A stretch of DNA of 64,000 nt from CAJJDF01 sp965657945 (GCA_965657945.1 CBFHPW010000005.1:53183-117182), one strand, 5' to 3'. Shown: positions 7,672 through 16,810, counted from the stretch's first letter. A program made the numbers and translations. The notes: generated by a model from the sequence alone, not told the origin.

Positions 7672-8511
7672 ATGGAATTGATACAAAAAAGTAGCGAATT
7701 AAAAATCCTACTGAACAAAAAAAAATCAGAGAATAAAACAATTGGATTTGTTCCCACAATGGGAGCCTTACATTCTGGACATGTCTCGCTTATTGAAAAA
7801 GCTCGTAGTGAGTGCGACATTGTAGTTTGTAGTATTTTTGTTAACCCAACCCAGTTCAACGAACAAAGCGATTTAGACAACTATCCGAGAACGCTCGAGA
7901 CTGATTCTGCTTTGATTGAATCAGTGTGCGACTATTTGTTCGTGCCAGAGTCAGTTGAAGAAATTTACGGTGCCAATATCACGCTTCAAGAATTTGATTT
8001 TGGAGGAATTGAAAAAGAACTGGAAGGAGAATTTAGACCAGGGCATTTCCAAGGAATGGCCAATGTGGTCAGTATTCTACTCAATTTGGTTGAAGCCGAC
8101 AATGCCTATTTTGGCCTGAAAGATTACCAGCAATTCAAGATCGTAGAAAAACTCACCCAATTAATCCAGTTGGACACAAAAATAGTTGGTTGCCCAATCA
8201 TTCGCGAAACTAATGGATTAGCCAGAAGCTCAAGAAATGAGTTGCTCACAGAAAAAGCGAGAGAAGCTGCAGCTATCATTCATTTCAGCTTGCGATACAT
8301 CGAGTTGTTTCATCCTTTTTTCGAAATACAAGAAATCCAAAAAAAAGCTAAACAAATGATTCAGGGAATATTGGACGTAGAATACCTCGAAATAAGAGAT
8401 GCCGAAAATTTGGGACTTATTGCTGATTGGAACAACCAAAATGGTGTTTTTGTATCGTTTGCAGGCACCATTGAAGGAGTTCGACTCATCGATAATATTT
8501 GCTTTTTTTAA
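7672..8511 (+). CDS. panC: Pantoate--beta-alanine ligase
   Basis: Condenses pantoate with beta-alanine using ATP, the last step to pantothenate. It has the nucleotidyltransferase motifs FVPTMGALHSGHVSLI (HSGH) near the N-terminus, VNPTQFN, GHFQGMANVV, FGLKDYQQ and LARSSRN. The ATG at 7672 gives 279 residues, the normal family length. An upstream TTG would add an unrelated extension that lies in the divergent promoter region. The C-terminal half is less conserved but complete. panD, which supplies beta-alanine, is in the same window at 27338-27685, so the two genes are separated here. Confidence 0.95.
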   Translation: MELIQKSSELKILLNKKKSENKTIGFVPTMGALHSGHVSLIEKARSECDIVVCSIFVNPTQFNEQSDLDNYPRTLETDSALIESVCDYLFVPESVEEIYGANITLQEFDFGGIEKELEGEFRPGHFQGMANVVSILLNLVEADNAYFGLKDYQQFKIVEKLTQLIQLDTKIVGCPIIRETNGLARSSRNELLTEKAREAAAIIHFSLRYIELFHPFFEIQEIQKKAKQMIQGILDVEYLEIRDAENLGLIADWNNQNGVFVSFAGTIEGVRLIDNICFF

Positions 8512-8532
8512 CAAGAACCAAAATTCCTTTTC

Positions 8533-8877
8533 ATGTCATTCAAAACTATCCATATCACCAACGAATCTTCAGAGGCTGAAGTAATCAAAGTACAATTGGC
8601 CGAAGTGGGAATAACGGCAGTACTTCTCGACACATTGTCTGCTCAAGTCACTGGGGTTCCTTTGCAAGTTGGAGGAATCAAAGTACAAGTAGAGGAGAAT
8701 CAAATGGAACAAGCACTTCAACTCTTGATAGAGCTAGGCTACACATCAGAAGAACAACTCAAAAAAGAATCTGAAACAGTTGTTTCTATCGCCCAAATCA
8801 ACAGATTTAACAAGGGACTAAAAATAGCATTAGCCATCTTAGTAATTGGTTTGGTTGTACTGTTTTTGGCAAACTAG
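8533..8877 (+). CDS. DUF2007-type protein with C-terminal membrane anchor
   Basis: 114 residues. The N-terminal about 70 residues resemble the DUF2007 putative signal-transducing fold (ESSEAEVIKVQLAEVGITAVLLD, then VGGIKVQVEENQMEQALQLL), a ferredoxin-like alpha/beta domain. A single transmembrane helix lies at about residues 93-113. It follows panC by 21 bases and is probably cotranscribed. The role is not known. The membrane tail is an addition to the basic domain seen in many Bacteroidota members. Confidence 0.7.
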   Translation: MSFKTIHITNESSEAEVIKVQLAEVGITAVLLDTLSAQVTGVPLQVGGIKVQVEENQMEQALQLLIELGYTSEEQLKKESETVVSIAQINRFNKGLKIALAILVIGLVVLFLAN

Positions 8878-8883
8878 CACCAG

Positions 8884-9337
8884 TTAGCCGTTTTTTACAA
8901 ACCTTGGAAAAAAGGTAATTCCTTTAGGAATTAGTAGGTTGAAGTCCTTCATTCCTTCGTATTTGAAAATAATAGAAGTATTCTCTTCCGCGAAAGATAA
9001 TTCAGTATCCATGTAAAAATCATCGTTTACCCACAACATGATGTATCCCGATTTTTTTTGAATTGAAAACTGTAGGTGCTTGTCCTTGAATAAACGACAG
9101 AAAATAATTAGTTCCAGCTCGTTTGGGCAAACCAAATATTGTGCCCGACTCAAACCTAGTTGTTTCTAATCTAGTTCCTTGAATTTTTAGCAGGTTGAAT
9201 TCTTCTAAAGGCAAGGGATTAATAATTGATACCTTTTTGGGTAAATCTAAATGGAAAATTGTGTCTTGAAACAAACAGGTAAAAGTAAGAAGCAAACTGA
9301 AAAGTAAAATGAATCGCTTCCTTTTTTGTTTTAAAAT
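8884..9337 (-). pseudogene. Frameshifted small lipoprotein gene
   Basis: Two overlapping minus frames together read as one lipoprotein. The 5' frame gives a basic stretch KQKRKRF, a hydrophobic core and a lipobox LLTFTC, then DTIFHLDLPKK. It carries on to TIFGLPK and then drifts into an unlikely sequence. The second frame picks up with NELELIIFCRLF and ends at FPRFVKNG. Deleting one base in the GGG run at 9125-9127 joins them as GTIFGLPNELELI. No ATG, GTG or TTG precedes the signal peptide before the in-frame stop at 9347, so the start would have to be ATT at 9335-9337 or is lost. I infer a decayed gene, or an assembly error. The family is not recognised. Confidence 0.6.
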
Positions 9338-9346
9338 TAGAGGGAA

Positions 9347-10243
9347 TTATTGAATCCGATTTACAGCATAACCTTTTGATAACAATTCATCTATCAAACT
9401 ATTTTTACCAACCATATGAAATACATCTACTGCGACAAATGTGTTAGCTGTATCGACCGCCTGCCCAATCGAATGGGCCCAATTACTGTGTTTTTCCTTT
9501 ACCAATTCTTGATAGTGCGTTTGTAGATAAGGAAAGAGCCCAAGATAGAGCGAATGGAGCTCATGGAATTCTCCTTTCATGTATAATTCTTGACTGGTAT
9601 TCCTCAATGAGTCGGTGAATAAATTAATGGATTCAATCGAATTCATAAACTCCACCTCCTCTGATTTTTCTACCACAGAAAAACTCTCATAATATTCTTC
9701 ATATCTTTCCAAACCACCGATTTTTTTTCCTAATGGCATAGCACGCTCCATCCAAAATTTGTCAAAGTAAAAATTTGTCTGATTGTTGAAATAAATCATA
9801 TCGTGCAAATAAAACAACAGTTTCAATCTTGAACTATCAGGAAAAGGAACTGAATTTGACTCCGTGTATTTCCAATTTTTCCTTAACTGAGTAAGTTGTG
9901 TAAACTCGGGCTCAGAAAGATACTCAATCATCGTTTTTTCTTCTGGAATCTCAAGGGCAAGTTTGGTTCTGCCAAAATCGGAATTTGGCACATCTATTTG
10001 GCTAACAAAAACCTCGGCCGAATCAAATGAAGCGATAATTTGTTCATTAAATAGAATCCGAGCAGAATCCTTTCGCAAGTATTCACTTGTTCCCAAAAGA
10101 AATGAGGATTGTCCTTTTTTATTTATTACTTCCCAAAGAGGCATGTTGCGTGGCTCAAACTTTTTTTTGCCCGAACAAGAGGAAAATCCGCAAATAATGA
10201 CGCTTAAGAAAAACAACGCAAATTTATTTCTACTAGAATTCAT
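9347..10243 (-). CDS. TraB/GumN-like lipoprotein with degenerate active site
   Basis: 298 residues with signal peptide and lipobox (FSSC, Cys about 23). The layout follows TraB/GumN (TIKI-like) proteins: MPLWEVINKKGQSSFLLGTSEYL at the start, and at the end TFVAVDVFHMVGKNSLIDELLSKGYAV, matching the usual VGAGHLxGxxGLLxLLxxxGY. The metal-binding residues differ. The first GxxH is GTSE, and the second GAGH is DVFH, keeping only His. It may therefore lack the metalloprotease activity shown for TIKI. It lies just upstream of the frameshifted lipoprotein gene, whose frame begins inside its stop region. Divergent from the symporter at 10328. Confidence 0.65.
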   Translation of the reverse strand: MNSSRNKFALFFLSVIICGFSSCSGKKKFEPRNMPLWEVINKKGQSSFLLGTSEYLRKDSARILFNEQIIASFDSAEVFVSQIDVPNSDFGRTKLALEIPEEKTMIEYLSEPEFTQLTQLRKNWKYTESNSVPFPDSSRLKLLFYLHDMIYFNNQTNFYFDKFWMERAMPLGKKIGGLERYEEYYESFSVVEKSEEVEFMNSIESINLFTDSLRNTSQELYMKGEFHELHSLYLGLFPYLQTHYQELVKEKHSNWAHSIGQAVDTANTFVAVDVFHMVGKNSLIDELLSKGYAVNRIQ

Positions 10244-10327
10244 GTTTGATTTTTTTTGACTTGGACTTAAAAGTAATTCAATATCTCTATATTTAAAAAT
10301 TAATCCATTTTTACAAATACACTCAGC

Positions 10328-11785
10328 ATGACTCCCATCTTTATATTTGGTATTTTAGTTGCCTATTTCCTTGTGTTAATCGGCATTTCATTTGCTACCA
10401 GTCGGGGAGCTAGCAACGACACTTTTTACCTAGGAAACAAACAATCTCCTTGGTATTTGGTTGCCTTTGGCATGATTGGAGCCTCACTTTCGGGAATCAC
10501 CTTTATTTCCATTCCTGGATGGGTGGGAGACGCGACAAAACAATTTGGGTACATGCAAATGGTTTTCGGTTATTTTGTTGGGTACCTGGTAATCTCCTTC
10601 GTGCTCATGCCCTTGTATTACAAAATGCATGTCACCTCCATTTATACTTATCTCCAAAAACGATTTGGAACCGAGGCCCATAAAATTGGAGCGATTTATT
10701 TTTTACTCTCCCGAATAACAGGTGCGTCTATTCGGTTGCTTTTGGTTGCAAACGTACTACAAGCCTTCGTTTTTGATGAATTCAATATACCCTTTGAGGT
10801 AACTGTGTTTCTCTCAATTGCACTTATTTGGGTGTACACATTTAGGGGAGGAATCAAAACCATCATCTGGACCGATACACTCCAAACCCTTTTTATGTTG
10901 CTTTCCTTGGGCTTCACTTTTTGGTTTCTTGCCACAGAAATAGATTTTTCAGAATCTGGAGGACTAGTAAAAACCATCAAAGAAAGTGAGTATTCCCAAC
11001 TCTTTTTTTGGGACGATTGGAATGGCAAGTACCACTTTATCAAGATGTTCTTTGGAGGAATGTTTATTGCAATAGGAATGACCGGGCTAGACCAAGACAT
11101 GATGCAAAAGAACTTGAGCTGTAAAAACTTAAAATCTGCCCAAACAAATATGATTTCATTTAGTATTGTATTGGTTTTTATCAATTTAGTTTTTCTTATC
11201 CTCGGAGCTCTTTTGTATTTATATGCTGGTCAGGAAGGAGTATCTATTCCAGAAAAAACCGATTTATTGTTTCCGCAAATTGCCCTAAAAAGCGACATTG
11301 GAATCGGAATTGGGATATTGTTTCTTTTGGGATTAATTGCCGCAGCCTATTCTTCAGCCGACTCTGCCCTCACCTCTCTTACTACCTCGGTGTGTGTCGA
11401 TTTTTTAGACAAGGAAGAAAGAAAAACTTCCAAAAAAAGAAGACAATTGATTCATATTATCATGTCGGTTGTGTTATTAATCACGGTCATAATTCTGAAC
11501 AAAACATTGGATGAAAGCGCAATTTGGCAACTAATTTGGTTGGCAGGATTTACCTACGGTCCACTTATCGGCCTATTCTTTTTTGGGATAATAACGAAAC
11601 TTCAGTTGAGAAAAAAACTAGTGGTATTGGCTTGTGTGCTTCCTCCCGTTTTCACCTATTTCCTTAATTCTTCACTCTCAAATCAAGGGTTTGAATTGGG
11701 TGGATCTTTAATCATAGCGAATTCAATCATTACTTTCCTTATGCTACTAAGCATCTCAAAAAAAAGAGAAACTTTAGTTACTTAA
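10328..11785 (+). CDS. Sodium:solute symporter family protein
   Basis: 485 residues with about 13 membrane helices, fitting the SSS/SLC5 (LeuT-fold) family. N-terminal GISFATSRGASNDTFYLGNKQSPWYLVAFGMIGASLSG is the typical TM1-TM2 region. Other characteristic segments are FISIPGW, the GGIKTIIWTDTLQ motif around residue 175, GMTGLDQDMMQKNL and AAAYSSADSALTSLTT. These indicate Na+-coupled uptake of a small organic solute across the inner membrane. The substrate cannot be told from sequence. Its stop overlaps that of the convergent TPR gene by 8 bases. Confidence 0.9.
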   Translation: MTPIFIFGILVAYFLVLIGISFATSRGASNDTFYLGNKQSPWYLVAFGMIGASLSGITFISIPGWVGDATKQFGYMQMVFGYFVGYLVISFVLMPLYYKMHVTSIYTYLQKRFGTEAHKIGAIYFLLSRITGASIRLLLVANVLQAFVFDEFNIPFEVTVFLSIALIWVYTFRGGIKTIIWTDTLQTLFMLLSLGFTFWFLATEIDFSESGGLVKTIKESEYSQLFFWDDWNGKYHFIKMFFGGMFIAIGMTGLDQDMMQKNLSCKNLKSAQTNMISFSIVLVFINLVFLILGALLYLYAGQEGVSIPEKTDLLFPQIALKSDIGIGIGILFLLGLIAAAYSSADSALTSLTTSVCVDFLDKEERKTSKKRRQLIHIIMSVVLLITVIILNKTLDESAIWQLIWLAGFTYGPLIGLFFFGIITKLQLRKKLVVLACVLPPVFTYFLNSSLSNQGFELGGSLIIANSIITFLMLLSISKKRETLVT

Positions 11786-13166
11786 AGTTGTTAAGTAGAC
11801 TAATGAATTCAGGAAGGTGATTCAATTCTTCATGGTAAGCAAACAGCGCTTTGTGACCCTCAAAATCAATTGACAAACACTGTTCAAATTGATTGAGTGC
11901 TTTTTTGAGCTGATTGAGCATCAGAAAGTAGGCAACTAACCTAAATTGACACGCACTATTTTCTTTATTCTGGAGATAATCAATTGCTTCCTGCAAGGAT
12001 AAATTCTCTGCGATGAAGTTTGAAAAATCCAATTGAATCTGAACATTATCTTCGGAATCGTATTCATCGGCTTTTGCATATGCCAGATAGGCTTCATCGT
12101 ATCTTTGGAGCTTATTGTAAACTTCTCCAGCAATGTACCAGCACGATGAATTTTTAGGAAACAATCTGATTGCTTTTTCAATGTACGGTAGAGACTCACC
12201 AGTTCTTCCTTGTTTGTCATGAACGATAGCCATTCCGATTAACGCTTCTTGTAAATCATCGTTTAATGACAAGGCAATTTCATAACTTTTCTCAGCCTCT
12301 TTGTAATTGAGTAACTTTTCGTAGCACTCTCCAATATAACAAAACGTAATTGCCTGATTATCTTCAAACTCAAAAGTTTGGTAATAACACTCCAATGCCT
12401 CGCCATATTGATGAAGATTAAAATGAGCATTCCCTTTGTTGAAATAAGCCGAAACAAAATCATTTTTGATAATGGTAGCGTAATCAAATGCAAATACGGC
12501 TTTTTTGAAATCCTTGATGTCGTTGTAAACGATACCCAAATTATACCAACCATTGTAGGAATAAGGATGCTCATCCAAGAACCTCTTGTAAAATTCGATA
12601 CACTCGTTTTGTTTGTTCAGTTCCTCATAAAAATAAGCTATCTCAAACAACAACGTGTCTTCCTCTGGATTTTTGTCCAAAGCTAATTTAAGGTACTTCA
12701 GCGCATTTTCGTAATCCATCAAAGATTCATACTCCCAAGCAATGTCATTGTACACCAAATCCAAACCTTCGTTTCTGCCTTTTTCTAGGAACTGTAGATA
12801 ATATTCGATTGATTGTTGATGCTCGCCCATATAGCTGTGTATCTCGGCTTTGAGCACAATCACCTCTTCATTGTTTGGCTCTAATTCTAAGGTTTGTTCA
12901 GCAAAATCGAGGGCATTTTTGTAATCGCCTTGTGCCGTATACACCTGCGCAATATGCAACTTTATATCTCCTGAGATTGGGTGTAAACTATGACCTATTC
13001 TCAAGATAGCCATCGCTTTGCTTACCATTCCTTTTTCCAAATAATAGCTAGAAACTCGACTTATTTCTTCTACATCCAGGTAAAAGGAGTCTTTGTTCTT
13101 GATTTTTTGTTCAATAGACTTGATCAGAGCTTTAAACTCTTCGTTATGTTCAGGAAAATCGTTCAT
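11778..13166 (-). CDS. Tetratricopeptide repeat protein
   Basis: 462 residues composed nearly wholly of TPR helices, about eleven to twelve repeats. Clear examples are AQVYTAQGDYKNALDFAEQTLELEPN and IGECYEKLLNYKEAEKSYEIALSLND. There is no signal peptide and no enzymatic domain, so it is probably a cytoplasmic scaffold. It lies 17 bases downstream of rsmG in the same direction and may be the last gene of a sigma factor-rsmG-TPR unit. Conserved large TPR proteins of this type are common in Bacteroidota without assigned roles. Confidence 0.85.
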   Translation of the reverse strand: MNDFPEHNEEFKALIKSIEQKIKNKDSFYLDVEEISRVSSYYLEKGMVSKAMAILRIGHSLHPISGDIKLHIAQVYTAQGDYKNALDFAEQTLELEPNNEEVIVLKAEIHSYMGEHQQSIEYYLQFLEKGRNEGLDLVYNDIAWEYESLMDYENALKYLKLALDKNPEEDTLLFEIAYFYEELNKQNECIEFYKRFLDEHPYSYNGWYNLGIVYNDIKDFKKAVFAFDYATIIKNDFVSAYFNKGNAHFNLHQYGEALECYYQTFEFEDNQAITFCYIGECYEKLLNYKEAEKSYEIALSLNDDLQEALIGMAIVHDKQGRTGESLPYIEKAIRLFPKNSSCWYIAGEVYNKLQRYDEAYLAYAKADEYDSEDNVQIQLDFSNFIAENLSLQEAIDYLQNKENSACQFRLVAYFLMLNQLKKALNQFEQCLSIDFEGHKALFAYHEELNHLPEFISLLNNFK

Positions 13167-13183
13167 AGAAAAGTGGTTTTGCT

Positions 13184-13810
13184 TTACAACTCCACGTGAA
13201 TTACTTTTTTGGTTTCGAAGAAATCCTCCTCGAAATACAAAGGTAAAGAATAAGACTGATACTTTTTGGAAATCTCGCCCAACTCTTCGACTAAATCTCC
13301 TCCCTTGAGGTACAAGATTCCATTTGGCAAGTCGTTGTAGCTGTTCTTCTTAATATTCATTTTTATCCACCCAATAAAAGGATGAAGACGAGTAACTGCT
13401 CTACTGATTACAAAATCATATTTTTCGGTAATGTTCTTGGCATTCTGATGAGAAGCTTTTACATTCTTAAGCCCCAGTGAATCTGCTACACCCTGAACGA
13501 CTTTTATTTTTTTTCCAATCGAATCCACCAAATGAAACTTACACTTAGGAAACAGAATAGCCAAGGGAATTCCCGGAAATCCACCTCCTGTTCCCACATC
13601 TAGCAACTGGGTGTTCTGTTTAAATTTCATTATTTTCGCAATACCCAAAGAATGAAGCACATGCCGTTCATAAAAGTTATCCATGTCTTTCCGACTGATT
13701 ACATTTATTTGAGCATTCCACTCTTCGTAAAGCGGTTTGAGCTGGGTTAGTTGATCCATCTGAAGCTCCGTAAGCTCAGGGAAATAATGAAGTATTCGTT
13801 TAAAATCCAA
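13184..13810 (-). CDS. rsmG: 16S rRNA (guanine-527-N7)-methyltransferase
   Basis: Methylates G527 of 16S rRNA in the ribosomal decoding region. 208 residues with the class I methyltransferase motif LLDVGTGGGFPGIPLAILFP, the N-terminal NVISRKDMDNFYERHVLHSL, and a central FVISRAVTRLHPFI. The start is TTG at 13810, directly after the sigma-factor TAA stop and in the same frame. The family normally begins within a residue or two of this point (xLKYFPELTE), and the next ATG would delete the first 17 residues. The two genes are thus fused in frame except for one stop codon. Confidence 0.93.
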   Translation of the reverse strand: MDFKRILHYFPELTELQMDQLTQLKPLYEEWNAQINVISRKDMDNFYERHVLHSLGIAKIMKFKQNTQLLDVGTGGGFPGIPLAILFPKCKFHLVDSIGKKIKVVQGVADSLGLKNVKASHQNAKNITEKYDFVISRAVTRLHPFIGWIKMNIKKNSYNDLPNGILYLKGGDLVEELGEISKKYQSYSLPLYFEEDFFETKKVIHVEL

Positions 13811-14410
13811 TTAAATATAATCCATTTTAGGTTTAATAATCTCTTCTAAGGTTTTTCTGGCTCTAAAAAGTTGAGCCTTTACCGTCCCCAAAGTTAAGTC
13901 TAATTCTTTAGAAATTTCATCATAGGACAAACCTTTAAAATACCTCAGTTCGATTAGTGTTTTATATTGAGGTTTGAGCTCATCTACAAGCTCTCGCATA
14001 ATTTTAAATTTTTGGGTTCGAATAGCTTCTTCTTCGGGATTTCTACCTTTGGATGGCAAGAAAATATAAGGCGCATCTTCGTTGTCAAATTGTTGATCTA
14101 TGGAGGTTGTATTCATCTTTTTCTTTCTCAAAAAATCGATGCAATTGTTCGATGCAATTCGGAATAACCAGGTACTAAATGCATACTTGGGTGAGTATTG
14201 TTCTAGGTTCATAAATGCTTTTCCAAATGCTTCCAGAGTCAAATCCTCTGCATCGTCCTTATTTCTGACCATTTTGAGCAACATAAAGTAAATTGAATCT
14301 TTGTAACGAGACATTAGTTCTGTGTAGGCAGAGTCATCTTTTTTATCAATGGCTCGCTTAATAAGTTCGTAGTCTCCTTTAGCTTTCGCTGAAAAATTTT
14401 TTCCAATCAA
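13811..14410 (-). CDS. Sigma-70 family (ECF-type) RNA polymerase sigma factor
   Basis: 199 residues with sigma region 2 (FSTWLFRIASNNCIDFLRKKK, about 80-100) and region 4 (LRYFKGLSYDEISKELDLTLGTVKAQLFRARKTL, near the C-terminus). Region 3 is absent, as in extracytoplasmic-function sigma factors. No anti-sigma gene adjoins it: rsmG follows with no gap and tgt is divergent. Such orphan, housekeeping-like ECF factors are usual in Bacteroidota. The start appears to be TTG at 14410, since no ATG or GTG is found upstream in frame and the next ATG would remove about 30 residues. Confidence 0.9.
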   Translation of the reverse strand: MIGKNFSAKAKGDYELIKRAIDKKDDSAYTELMSRYKDSIYFMLLKMVRNKDDAEDLTLEAFGKAFMNLEQYSPKYAFSTWLFRIASNNCIDFLRKKKMNTTSIDQQFDNEDAPYIFLPSKGRNPEEEAIRTQKFKIMRELVDELKPQYKTLIELRYFKGLSYDEISKELDLTLGTVKAQLFRARKTLEEIIKPKMDYI

Positions 14411-14540
14411 ATTTTTAGATAATTTCGGTTCTTTAAAATTATTGAAAAAAACATTAAAAAGAATTGGTTTTTACCAATCATTACAAACAAATCGATGTTA
14501 TTATTTCTCCTCAAATTGAATCGAAACGAATCAAAAGTGT

Positions 14541-14548
14541 TAGTTTTG
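14541..14548 (+). promoter_or_regulatory. Candidate -7 element upstream of tgt
   Basis: TAGTTTTG fits TAnnTTTG and would place the transcript start about 30 bases before the tgt ATG. A possible -33 ATTG lies 22 bases upstream, slightly longer than usual spacing. Confidence 0.4.
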
Positions 14549-14584
14549 CCCATTAGTCGATAATACTTAACCCTTTATTCACCG

Positions 14585-15715
14585 ATGGATTTTAAATTAC
14601 TTAAGACAGACAAAGATTCGAGAGCAAGAGCTGGAGTCATAAAAACGGATCATGGAGAAATAGAAACTCCTATTTTTATGCCAGTTGGAACTGCGGGAAC
14701 CGTAAAGGGGGTGCATCAAAGAGAGCTAGACGAAGATATTCAAGCTCAAATTATATTAGGAAACACCTACCACTTATATCTAAGACCAGGACTAGATACG
14801 TTAGAAAAGGCGGGAGGTCTGCATAAATTTAATGGTTGGGACAAACCAATCCTTACCGATTCGGGTGGATATCAAGTTTATTCATTGTCGGGCAGAAGAA
14901 AGATTATCGAAAAAGGTGTGGAGTTCAAGTCACATATTGACGGTTCTAAACACTTTTTTACTCCAGAATACGCGATGGACATCCAGCGAACAATTGGAGC
15001 TGATATAATCATGGCATTTGATGAGTGCACTCCCTACCCTTGCGATTACAAATACGCAAAGCGATCAATGGAAATGACTCACAGGTGGTTAAAAAGATGT
15101 TGTACTCGATTTGATGAAACCGATTCAAAATACGGATACAGCCAAACTTTATTTCCCATTGTACAAGGAAGTGTGTATGATGATTTGAGAGAGAAATCTG
15201 CTGAATTCATCGCAGGTATGAATCGAGAAGGAAATGCAATTGGTGGACTTTCTGTGGGAGAGCCTGCCGAAGATATGTACAAACACACTGATATTGTAAC
15301 GCGCATATTGCCAGAGGACAAACCTAGATATTTGATGGGAGTTGGAACTCCTATAAATATTTTGGAAACCATTGCACTCGGTATTGATATGTTTGACTGT
15401 GTTATGCCTACAAGGAATGCAAGAAACGGAATGCTTTTTACAAGTGAGGGATTTATCAATATTAAAAACAAAAAATGGCAAAATGATTTCACTGTTATTG
15501 ACCCAAATGGAAGTTCGTATGTGGATACCTTTTATAGCAAAGCTTATTTGAGACATTTGATTATTTCAAAAGAGATTTTAGGAGCACAAATTGCCAGCAT
15601 ACACAATTTATCCTTTTATATTTGGTTAGTGAAAGAAGCCAGAAAACATATCATTGCAGGAGATTTTCATAGCTGGAAAACTGAAATGGTAAGAAAAATG
15701 GCTACTAGATTGTAA
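14585..15715 (+). CDS. tgt: Queuine tRNA-ribosyltransferase
   Basis: Exchanges G34 for the queuosine precursor preQ1 in tRNA-Asp, -Asn, -His and -Tyr. 376 residues. Recognisable blocks are ETPIFMPVGTAGTVKGV, GNTYHLYLRPG, LTDSGGYQVYSLS with the nucleophile region, DECTPYPCDY, FPIVQGSVYDDLR, AIGGLSVGEP, MGVGTPINILE and FDCVMPTRNARNG. The C-terminal Zn-binding segment is altered or relaxed: YLRHLIISKEILGAQIASIHNLSFY retains H but the Cys residues of the CxCxxC site are missing (here IDPNGSSYVDTFYSKAYLRH). That is a form seen in Flavobacteriia. It is followed at 3 bases by an LptF/G permease gene. Confidence 0.96.
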   Translation: MDFKLLKTDKDSRARAGVIKTDHGEIETPIFMPVGTAGTVKGVHQRELDEDIQAQIILGNTYHLYLRPGLDTLEKAGGLHKFNGWDKPILTDSGGYQVYSLSGRRKIIEKGVEFKSHIDGSKHFFTPEYAMDIQRTIGADIIMAFDECTPYPCDYKYAKRSMEMTHRWLKRCCTRFDETDSKYGYSQTLFPIVQGSVYDDLREKSAEFIAGMNREGNAIGGLSVGEPAEDMYKHTDIVTRILPEDKPRYLMGVGTPINILETIALGIDMFDCVMPTRNARNGMLFTSEGFINIKNKKWQNDFTVIDPNGSSYVDTFYSKAYLRHLIISKEILGAQIASIHNLSFYIWLVKEARKHIIAGDFHSWKTEMVRKMATRL

Positions 15716-15718
15716 CAC

Positions 15719-16810
15719 ATGCTTAAAACCCTTGACAAATACATCATTAAAAAGGTGCTGAAAACTTTTGTTTTCTCTATTTTGGGTGTTTTGTGTATCA
15801 TCGTGGTTTTTGATATCTCTGAAAAAATAGATGATTTCCTCAAGTCAAATTTAAGTGTACCGGAACTCCTCACTCAATACTATGCAGGATTTATCATTTA
15901 CATTGGAAATATGTTTTTTCCTTTGTTTATGTTAATTACCATAGTAATGGTAACACTCAAACTTAACCAAAGAAGTGAAATTACCGCCATTTTGAGTTCT
16001 GGTATCAGCTTCCATCGATTGCTTCGCCCTTTTTTTATTGCGGTGGGTGTCATTGTGTGTTTTTCATTTTTTGTCAATTTCGTTTTACTCCCAAAAGCAA
16101 ACCAAAAAAGGTTGGCTTTTGAAAACATTCATACCAATTACGCATCAGTTTTAGCGGGTGTTCATTTCGAAGTGGTGCCTGGAACTATTGTTTCTTACAA
16201 ATCCTATAATTTCAAGGAAATGAAATTTGTATCGGAACTTTGGGTAGACCAATACAAAAAAGACCGTGACGGTTCTTGGAAACTGGCCTACACCATGAAT
16301 GCCAATTATGCCTATGGAGACAGCACTACCAATAAATTTCAATTAAAAAATGTAACAGAAAGATACCTCCTTCCCTCGGGAGACAGTGTTTCAGAATCTA
16401 TTACTATCGACACAACACTCTCATTCGGATTGAAGGACTTGGGACAAAGAAACGAAGTAATTTCAACTATGTATTACGATGAAATACTTGCTTATCGTAA
16501 AAAAGAAAAACTGAAAGGATCTGCCATAGTACCGTACATCGATATCGAGATTTATTCCCGAACTTCAAATCCGCTTTCCTTATTTATTCTGGCCTTGTTA
16601 GGAGTATGTATTAGTATTTCACCGGCAAGAAGCAAAGTCGGAATGACCATTCTGCTTGGAATTGGCTCTGTGGCCCTTTACTTTGTCTTCAATCGATTTT
16701 CTACAGTTTATGCCACAAACGCAGGCCTCAACACTTTCTTAGCAGTATGGATTCCAAATCTCATCCTGCTTTCCTTCGCACTTTATCTTTATTGGAAAAC
16801 TCCTAAATAA
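15719..16810 (+). CDS. LptF/LptG family permease (lipopolysaccharide export)
   Basis: 363-residue inner-membrane protein of the YjgP/YjgQ family. It starts MLKTLDKYIIKKVLKTFVFS, the usual N-terminal helix. Three membrane helices precede a soluble periplasmic domain (about 130-250) and three follow it (from about 275, SNPLSLFILALLGVCIS). It forms the transmembrane part of the LptB2FG ABC transporter that extracts LPS. Whether it is LptF or LptG is not decided. It begins three bases after tgt and is clearly in the same transcript, an arrangement common in Bacteroidota. Confidence 0.9.
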   Translation: MLKTLDKYIIKKVLKTFVFSILGVLCIIVVFDISEKIDDFLKSNLSVPELLTQYYAGFIIYIGNMFFPLFMLITIVMVTLKLNQRSEITAILSSGISFHRLLRPFFIAVGVIVCFSFFVNFVLLPKANQKRLAFENIHTNYASVLAGVHFEVVPGTIVSYKSYNFKEMKFVSELWVDQYKKDRDGSWKLAYTMNANYAYGDSTTNKFQLKNVTERYLLPSGDSVSESITIDTTLSFGLKDLGQRNEVISTMYYDEILAYRKKEKLKGSAIVPYIDIEIYSRTSNPLSLFILALLGVCISISPARSKVGMTILLGIGSVALYFVFNRFSTVYATNAGLNTFLAVWIPNLILLSFALYLYWKTPK

